Shown in pieces: positions 56,879 to 64,000 of a stretch of 64,000 nt of DNA. The stretch's first letter is position 1. Each line of letters begins with the position of its first letter. Under the pieces are notes generated by a model, which saw only the letters and a list, made by a program, of their open reading frames with translations, had not been told where the DNA came from and ran no database searches. Made by a program: the position numbers and the translations under genes. The stretch spans positions 248,001 to 312,000 of the forward strand of contig CAJQUW010004729.1 of the NCBI GenBank assembly GCA_907163375.1. Direction: 5' to 3'. The stretch is from Prostheceraeus crozeri (lineage: Eukaryota > Platyhelminthes > Polycladida > Euryleptidae).

Positions 56879-57343
56879 CACTAGGTGACATGCCACGCGT
56901 GTTTCACGCGTAATTACGGAACACTCCAAACATCCGTGATTAAAGACATTCAATTCTTCTACCCGCGTACATACGCGATGCACTAAGAGTCAGAAATTAT
57001 TTGATCTGATGCTGTTAAAACATGGGAATGTTTATGAATACGCGCGGGCGAGCGTTTATAGTTTGTGCGTCGTCTACGGTTGTCTGCATTGTCGCTTGAA
57101 CCACGGATGAACCGCTAAGCATGTTCTGTCTTCCCTGAGCATGAAATTGAGGTCCTATCACATTGCTTAGCCTTCGATACATGCAGACACATGAGACGCA
57201 AAGTCTATATAACAGGACTGCCAACTACACTAACATTTATAACAGATATTGCAGCTATATCCCTCATAGCCACGGATGTTTAGGGTCATCCGCGTGGTTC
57301 ACGCGTGAATTACGCGTGATTGAGCGTGGCATGTCACCTAGTG
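56879..57343. mobile_element. CACTAGGTGACATGCC-family MITE, copy 3, uninterrupted
   Basis: 465 bases with terminal inverted repeats CACTAGGTGACATGCCACGC and GCGTGGCATGTCACCTAGTG. The inner ACGCGTGAATTACGCGTGAT and AACACGCG words recur in both halves. It serves as the reference for copies 1 and 2. No coding sequence and no clear duplication. Confidence 0.82.
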
Positions 57344-57417
57344 CGGCCTGCAGGTGAGAGGTTCAACAACCACACCCAACTGCCTCTTCAGATTTTACCT
57401 CAAGTCATAGATTTATT

Positions 57418-57645
57418 GCGTTTCAGTTCGCGTAATGTACCATCATTGTTGAGCAACAGAGCATGGAAGCAAGCGTTGTGTTATATACAAGGCAACTATT
57501 TTTATTTTAATTTTGTTTATCCCTTCAATTTGTTAATGTTAATCCCGCTGCTTGTGAATGAGCTCTGCCTTGTATAGACTATAATCCAACATTTGCTTCC
57601 ACGTTCTGCTGCTCACCGATGATGGTACATTACACGTATTGAAAC
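57418..57645. repeat. Inverted repeat, arms of about 62 bases
   Basis: GCGTAATGTACCATCATTG and GCATGGAAGCAAGCG at the left pair with TTTGCTTCCACG and ATGATGGTACATTACACG at the right. The centre contains no recognised gene. Possibly a MITE. Confidence 0.6.
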
Positions 57646-57988
57646 GCCTCTGTTAAACAATATATCTATGAATTCAACACGGCATTTGTCCATATTTTCA
57701 TTTTTTTCAGTTTTGATGGTTCTCCAGACATATGCAATCTGGCAACGTTGCCAATTTCCGGTTAGATAAATGCATGCCATTCTTCAGATAAAAGAGATTT
57801 GGGTGGAAAGATTGATCCTCTTTGATGTATAGCAATAATTGATTTTCAATTAATACTTCGATCAAACTTTTGTCAAGAACTTGCAAGCTTGGAAAATCTG
57901 TATGATCTTCTAATTGCTTTAGCAAGACAATGAAACTGCGCATATGAAAGCTGCGACCAGTCATTGCAGCACTAGATACTGTGCATTA

Positions 57989-58806
57989 CCGTATTTCTTT
58001 GAATATGAGACGCCCTTGAATAAGGGACGCCCTCGAATAAGAGACGCATCCGTGAGAGGAAAAAATTTAATAAGAGACGCATGCACAAAAAATAGACTGC
58101 TATAGACATATTACATGCAGGCTATTGTAATGTGGTAGCTACATCCGCCTGAGCGATTATTAGGCCTACTTATCTTAGTAAAATAAGTCAGTCTACTAGC
58201 AAATACCGGGTATCATGACCAATATTGTATAATATATAAGGCTTCTTGTTGTTGTACATGCAGCACGTGCATGTTGTACATACGTACATGCAGGCCTACT
58301 TAAGGTCGCTTCATCTACCATTTAAGGAGGCATTATACGGTAGCTTCCTTTGCATTTGGAGTCATGTACCGGTCGGTAATTTTCTCTGTAAATTCTACTT
58401 GATTATCGGTATTTTTTTTCGTTTCGGTAAATTCGGATCTAGTCTACATGTATACTGGCCAACATGTACTGGTATATGAATGTATTAGATGAGTCTTCAA
58501 GATATGCTATTACAAACCATAAAACTCCTTTCATTTCCAAAATATCTGAATTATGATAAAGTGTATATATGTAAGAAAAATTACTGGCGAGATTTGCCCA
58601 TGACATAGGCCTAAGTGAGGAATGCAAAGGTTACCTAAGAGAATAGTAGCAAAAAACTAAGACATCTTTTTCTAATGAAAGAATGAAAACTTGAGCATCT
58701 GATAAATAAGAGACGCCCTTGAATAAGAGACGCCCCTGAATAAGAGACGCATTAATCAGGGATCTGAAAAAAATAAGAGACGCGTCTCTTATTCAAAGAA
58801 ATACGG
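57989..58806. mobile_element. CCGTATTTC element, full copy, TA duplication
   Basis: CCGTATTTCTTTGAATATGAG at the left is mirrored by TTATTCAAAGAAATACGG, with TA on each side (57987-57988 and 58807-58808). Both ends carry several GAATAAGAGACGC repeats, three to four per side, in the fashion of clustered transposase-binding sites. Length 818 bases, no transposase. A partial inverted copy is at 12638-12977. Confidence 0.8.
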
Positions 58807-58808
58807 TA

Positions 58809-59660
58809 TCTATTACTCACAGTACTCTAAAATCCACTTTTGCTTTAAGACATTGTCCGTCAATTCTGAAAGTTGTTTCTAAATCTAAATGCCACACAGA
58901 ATGCGAATGTGGCATTTAGAAAAAAAATCATCCAGATGATCAAAACATATTGATGATCTATTGATCACGATCGATTTGATCGATTGATTGTGATTGATTT
59001 TTTAAAGCATTGTTTAATTTAGTAATTTACATTTTATTCAATTTTGAAACTTTACTAATTCTATATTTTGAATGTCTACCGACGCAGCCTTTGACGCACA
59101 AGACGAAACCAGCATTCAAATTATCATTCTGCTAGCCACTCAAAGGACATTGGCGATATGTTGACAAACACTGATCTGATTGATTGGTTGAGATTGGTCC
59201 TCTGTTCGCTCTAAAGTGGTTGGAGGCTTCTCAAATTACTAAAACTTCTACATAGAAAGAAAAATTTAGTGTACTTTGAGTTTCATTCTATGCGATTTAT
59301 TGAGAAACATCGACCAGATGAGTTGCGATTGATTTTTAATGGGATAGTATTAGTGATCCATAGATCCAGTGTCTTTATACCTGTCGGAGTAGCTCAATTC
59401 AAGAACAGAGCGATAAGTACATTTTCAGAAATTTGCCACATCCATCGATGCAAATTTTCACGCTTAAATCATGAGTGATGTTTCTCTTTTCAAGAATTAA
59501 ATTCACAAGGTGTTGCACCTCTTTGCAAAAAGCAATAGAAGTAAATTTAACTTCTTTAGCGACTTCTTCCTCAATCAAATTAGAGTCAGTCGTCTCAATC
59601 CTGTAAAATTCATCAGTGTTTCTTCAGATTCGGTTTAATCAGTCTGGTCGATGTTTTTAT
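58809..59660. other. Stretch without recognised gene
   Basis: A short hairpin (AAATCTAAATGCCACA against TGTGGCATTTAG) sits at 58877-58920. Otherwise nothing recognised. Confidence 0.4.
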
Positions 59661-59664
59661 CCAC

Positions 59665-60312
59665 CACAGAATCAGATTGTTTAAGCGCATCACTTTGCTA
59701 GAAGTCCAAACTGATTCAAAATTGGACTGGTCAGTGACAGTGTACAGAACAACCCCAAATTCATCGGCTGATTAACGCATATAGCTACAAACACAGAATT
59801 AGATTGTTTAATCGTGTCACTTTGCTAGAAGTGCAAACTGATTCAAAATGATGGCACATGCAGGAACTTAATAAGTGGGCAAAAAGAAATTTTTAATACC
59901 TTATAGAGATAGGAAAAATAGTCGTGCGCCGCTTGCGGATTGCTCTGAATTCCTTCAAAATGCTCCGATCGCCACGACTCCTTCAGATTCGAAGAATTCA
60001 GATCATTGCGCAAAAGTTTTCTCTATAATGTTGGGCCTTCCGATCATTTTAAAAAAGTTAGCAGGCGCATGAAAAAACGTTCACAAACTTCTCTGTAGAA
60101 CTTGACATCGTATGTGTCTCTTTGCTGTATGATCCGGTTGATAACAGTCACTGAAACTTTGCACAATTTGGCGTGTTTAATGTTGAACTGGCTGCTCATT
60201 GTTCGATTGCTATGGTATTTAGTCAGGAGATTGTGCCATTTCATTTACGTAACATGTTCCAATTCTTCCCTTCTAGTCAAACGGAAGAAGAGACGACCTG
60301 TCTAATTCTGTG
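59665..60312. mobile_element. hAT-type MITE, CACAGAATTA family, copy G plus adjoining partial copy
   Basis: The full copy is 59792-60312 (CACAGAATTAGATTG to GTCTAATTCTGTG). Directly left, 59665-59722 repeats the first 55 bases of the same end (CACAGAATCAGATTG, then TTTGCTAGAAGTCC). The flanks GCTACAAA and GTCCTGGT do not match, unlike the other six copies, so a rearrangement is likely. Confidence 0.7.
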
Positions 60313-61039
60313 GTCCTGGTATTCCATCATACGCTTCAGCTCATAGATATTGATACATCAATCTTAGCATAGAAATCGAATTTTGTCAAGTTTTATAGGA
60401 AAGGTGACATATGTGCTCTTACGTCATTCTATGCTGGACATTCAACAAAGAAATGAAATATAGTTTTTATATATTATATATATAGTATATATATTTCATT
60501 ACTAGTGTTGCAGTGTCCTCATAATCGATTTTCGTAACTTTCCTTATTTCTATAACCTCCGATTCTCACTTGAAGACCGTGAATGCCTGATCCATATTTT
60601 AATAAGGCTGACTTCATTAGGTAAATCTAGATTTAAATAGTCCTTCAATTTTGGCTCAAATCTGGATAATTCAAAATAGTCTCTACCAGTATTACTCATT
60701 TTCACACTGTCAATCCATTGTTTTCTGAAGTGTTCATGTAAAGTTTTTTAACTGTTTTCATTGATGGTATTTTAGTAATAGATATTTGATTATTCCAAAG
60801 CTCATGGAAATTCAATTCTTTCAACAAATCTCGTATTCTCCATACCCAAGTATATTTCATTTTTTTATTTTTTTATTTTCTTATTTGATAATTTGTTCAT
60901 ATATTCTTTTCGTTATACTATGTTGTTCATCTTTACAAACTATTCCAAACTCACCTCTAAGACAATAATTAGCGGTGTTTTCATTCAGTGATAATGATTT
61001 TTATAGAACTGATATTGAATCTTATTCAGAGATTATATA
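60313..61039. other. Stretch without recognised gene
   Basis: A TA-rich simple repeat at about 60460-60500. Otherwise unrecognised. Confidence 0.4.
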
Positions 61040-61450
61040 AGATGTTAATGAAAAGATATTAAGGACTCATGTTGAGAGATGTAAACCAGGTCTGCTGATG
61101 ATTCCTGATCATAGAAATAAACTGTTTATCTGAAGTTGGCTAGAATGGAAATTGACTCAAGGTCGCGGCACATCCGAGGGAACTAAGTTGGGGCATGAAG
61201 AGCGAATTAAAAGCTTCGATTTACTCATGTGACTGATTCTAGCCCAATCATACAGACGTTGGCAGGTGCATCTAAGTGAAAATGCGTGCGATTTATGTGC
61301 CGTTATTGTGCATTGCATGAAGCTTATTTTCCATTCTAGAGGTATTATTGTTGTCAATTTCTATGTTCCTGATATTGGATGAAATAGCAGCTACTCAGAT
61401 CTGTTTCCATTTTACAACTGAGGATGCAACTCAATGATTGATTATTCTAT
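61040..61450 (+). repeat. Dispersed repeat X, copy 3, carrying a MITE
   Basis: It matches 33245-33475 on both sides of the inserted 256-base MITE. The mariner at 61454 was inserted right after its TTCTATTTAC end. Confidence 0.75.
61110..61365. mobile_element. 256-base hAT-type MITE, CATAGAAAT ends, copy 1
   Basis: Ends CATAGAAAT and ATTTCTATG, with perfect 8-base duplication TTCCTGAT (61102-61109 and 61366-61373). The empty site TTCCTGAT-ATTGGATG is seen at 33376-33395 in another copy of the host repeat. It shares an internal block (GTCGCGGCACATCCGAGGG) with copy 2. Confidence 0.9.
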
Positions 61451-61598
61451 TTACGTGGGTTGACTGAAAAGTAATGCCTTCACTATTGTCATTCATTCTA
61501 AGCGCGCGTTATGCCCATAGATATTGATTCAAATCGAATAGCTGCGCGTACGTGACTATCTAACTTGTTGCTTCTATTTTACTGTGCATTGTGTCACC

Positions 61599-62888
61599 AT
61601 GAGCAATCTTGAAATGACGGGTAATGTTGCACAGTTGTCGGTATGAATCAAACAACGTGCTGTCATCGAATTTTTAACTGCTGAAGGGGTTTCTCCCGTC
61701 GAAATCCATCAACGATTGGTTAATGTTTATGGCTCAGGATGTCTGGATGTCAGTAATGTTCGACGATGGGCACGCAGAAGTTCGGAGGTGGATGCTGGAA
61801 GCCTCGATCTTGAAGACAAACATCGAAGTGGGCGCCTTGTCTGTGCCACCGATGACCATCACATGGACTCGGTGGATGGCATGATCCAAGACAATCGTCG
61901 AATCACTCAGCGAGAGATTGCTGAAGTGCTAGAGATCTCTCAAGAACGTGTTGGACACATTATTGCCAGTTTAAACTACCGGAAAGTGTGTGCTAGGTGG
62001 GTACCTCGTATGCTCACACCCATAGAAATTGACAACAATAACACCTCTAGAATGGAAGTTAAGCTTCATGCAATACACAATAACGGCACATAAATCGCAC
62101 GCATTTTTACTTAGATGCACTTGTCAACGGCTGCATCATTGGATTAGAATCAGTCAAATGCGTAAATTTAAGCTTTTAATTGGTGTTTCATGCCCCAACT
62201 TAGTTCCCTCGGATGTGCCGCGACCTTGAGTCAATTTCCATTCTAGTAAACTTCAGATAAACAATCTATTTCTATGCTCACACCGGACATGAAACAAACA
62301 AGACTTCAAATTTGTCAAGAAAATTTGCTGCGATACGAGTCTGAAAGAGATGAACTCTTGCACAGCATCGTGAATTCGGATGAAACTTGGGTGCACCGTT
62401 ATGAACCTGAATCAAAGCGCCAGTCGATGAAATATCGTCATCGTGGATCCCCCACCAGGAAAAAATTCAAAACCCAATCATCCGACGGGAAAGTGATGGC
62501 CACGGTGTTTTGGGACGTGAGTGGTGTCATTCACATCGATTTTCTAGAGCATGGAACGACGATAAACTCTGCTCGATACATCTCAACTCTCAAGGCTTTG
62601 AAAGCGCGATTACTTCGGGTTCAGAGAAATAAGACGATTATATCGCACCACGACAACGCACGACCTCACACTGCCCATGCCACCATTGAAGCCATCAGTG
62701 CACTGGATTATTCACTCGTCTCCCATCCACCATACAGCCCAGATCTTGCACCTTGTGACTTTCACTTGTTTCCGAAGTTGAAAGAGCATCTCCGTGGGAT
62801 TTGCTTTGAAACAAGTGAGGAGCTTCAGAAAGAAGTCAGGAGATGGATAAGAGCTCAACATAAAGATTTTTCTCGATGGCTTCCGTAA
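61599..62888 (+). CDS. Mariner transposase (DD34D), interrupted by a stop and a MITE
   Basis: The ATG at 61599 is chosen because it opens MSNLEMTGNVAQ in frame with the body. A TGA at 61644 is the only stop before the MITE. Helix-turn-helix text follows (IHQRLVNVYG, then ITQREIAEVLEISQERVGHI), then the linker CARWVPRMLTP. The MITE enters after RMLTP (62020), and reading resumes at 62274-62284 with the duplicated ATGCTCACACC, followed by QICQENLLRYE. The three catalytic aspartates are in NSDETW, SHHDNARPH and PDLAPCDF, with 34 residues between the last two. The C-terminus is at 62888 after RWLP. It would cut and paste the flanking ends; now inactive. Confidence 0.9.
62021..62276. mobile_element. 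256-base hAT-type MITE, CATAGAAAT ends, copy 2 (reverse orientation to copy 1)
   Basis: Ends CATAGAAAT and ATTTCTATG, with perfect 8-base duplication CTCACACC (62013-62020 and 62277-62284). Same length as copy 1. It splits the mariner transposase gene. Confidence 0.9.
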
Positions 62889-63120
62889 ACTGGTGCATCG
62901 TTGGAGGAAATGCACACAGACTGGTGGTGATTACGTGGAAAAATAATGATTGTTCTTTAAATCGATATTTTACTGATTTCCGGTAAAGTAAGTACTAACC
63001 CATGCAAAGATAATAATAAAGCATACTTGTGGGAGGCTATATTTTCTGAAACGAACATATATGGAAGTTTCAATAAGTATTTAGAGACTAGGAGGCATTA
63101 CTTTTCAGTCAACCCACGTA

Positions 63121-63234
63121 TATTGTGTTTGCAAAGAGCAGCATTTATAATTTTTTGCAGGAGCATTGACTTCGGCGATTTGTCAGTAGTTTTGTTGAAG
63201 TGATATTTAATGAATGCCTGTCGAAATTTCACTA
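63121..63234. repeat. Further fragment of dispersed repeat X region
   Basis: GATATTTAATGAATGCCTGTC matches the far end of repeat X copy 2 (41175-41215 reversed). The mariner therefore separates two portions of related repeat sequence. Confidence 0.5.
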
Positions 63235-63366
63235 AGTTGTCCGATTAGTTCAATCAGTTGTCGTGTTAGAGCAGTCAGTTGTCCACGAATGACAATTGAC
63301 TGAATTTCACATTCATGGACAAATGACTGCGCTAACTAGACAACTGTTTGAACTAATCGGACAACT
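63235..63366. repeat. Hairpin / small MITE, about 132 bases
   Basis: AGTTGTCCGATTAGTTCAA, AGTTGTC and CAGTCAGTTGTCCACGAATG pair with complementary blocks ending CTAATCGGACAACT. It interrupts repeat X after TTTCACTA. Confidence 0.7.
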
Positions 63367-64000
63367 GCTTGACCAATATTGACTTTGATTTTTTTATTTT
63401 GAGTGATGATTTCTTATGTGGATGGATACACGGGTGGAAAACTATAGGAATTGTGCAAGCAATTGAAAGTGACACCATAGGTTACCCAAAGGTTGCACTG
63501 GCCTGAAATTGGCGAATCATGAGCTTAAATTAATTTTGCTCATCTAACGCCTCTAAATTGTCACAAATGCTCATAAAGTAATTTTGTGTCATTTCAAGAA
63601 GAAATATCAATGGTTATTTTGATTAAGATGCAGTCACGTCCTGGTAAATTTGAGATGCGAGCTTACTAAGCTATTTCTGTGAGTATGTATCGACAGTTCT
63701 GATATGTCAAAGTTTTTGTAAGCCTATTGTTGCAGTCAAAACAAAACCATTCAATATAACAATGTATTGACCAGGCCAAACCATGGATGACAATTTGCAG
63801 CAGAACATGAGTTTATATAGGTCTCTGTGAACACATGTAAAATCTGCTCTGGAAAGTGTAATTTAAACAAAAATAATTATGACAAAAATTATCTAGAAAG
63901 TTATGGCAATTTGAAATCATAAAAAATAGGCGAATTTTCACCTTTTCCAAGTCATTAGTAGAAACATCGCGCAATCACTTATTCACGTCTTCGTTAGCTA
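63367..64000. other. Right edge of window without recognised gene
   Basis: CTGGTAAATTTGAGATGCGAG near 63641 recalls part of repeat X. Nothing else recognised. Confidence 0.4.

Larger units (their letters stand above)
61454..63118 (+). mobile_element. Mariner transposon with a MITE inside its transposase gene
   Basis: Inverted ends GGGTTGACTGAAAAGTAATGCC lie within CGTGGG-starting repeats at both sides, with TA duplications (61452-61453 and 63119-63120). Without the 264-base insertion the element is about 1.4 kb, normal for mariner. The transposase gene runs 61599-62888 on the plus strand. It is the youngest-looking full transposon in the window. Confidence 0.92.

Noticed and set aside
57707-57964. 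Minus-strand frame considered as another exon of the host gene
   Set aside because: There is no donor at its end, no EGF or MNNL pattern, and it lies upstream of the signal-peptide exon.

Overview
The window comes from a TE-rich, AT-rich metazoan genome. It has spliced exons with GTAAGT-type donors and pyrimidine-rich acceptors, a tRNA-derived SINE, LINE remnants, Penelope-like and BEL/Pao retroelements, and hAT, Tc1/mariner and Harbinger-type DNA transposons. This mix points to a (probably marine) invertebrate; I cannot name the phylum from sequence alone. No bacterial features, CRISPR array, rRNA gene or free-standing tRNA gene was seen.

The only host gene I can support lies on the minus strand and runs from a signal-peptide exon (47567-47523) leftward through six further exons to 4658, where it continues past the window. 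The seven exons have compatible phases and strong splice sites. They encode the first 325 residues of a secreted or cell-surface protein: signal peptide, a module resembling the N-terminal (MNNL/C2) domain of Notch ligands with a DSL-like start, two EGF-like domains, then a second MNNL-like module with the same intron phases. About 42 kb of intron is packed with mobile elements. A TATA/Inr-like pair lies just upstream of the ATG.

Region by region: 1-1108, a LINE-type RT/endonuclease tail; 1471-4100, a THAP/P-element-like relic split by a TIR element. 5066-7807, a hAT-type element holding a Tc1-like element; 7817-9736, a LINE tail and a TIR element. 9949-12560, a hAT MITE, a hAT transposase tail and a Penelope-type end. 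14316-19138, a broken BEL/Pao element with a LINE inserted. 19899-22936, hAT and Harbinger-type MITEs; 23005-28978, a head-to-head Penelope pair placed as one insertion. All of 21.7-29.0 kb sits inside an older mariner. 31501-36784, a MITE, two SINEs, a GIY-YIG fragment and a large foldback. 38-49 kb, LINE tails, MITEs, tandem repeats and a gutted Tc1/mariner element. 49439-55790, a nest of elements around a nearly complete hAT. 56.4-64 kb, more MITEs and a mariner carrying a MITE inside its transposase gene.

Most of the dating and boundary evidence comes from target-site duplications read directly from the sequence, in several cases backed by an unoccupied copy of the same site elsewhere in the window.
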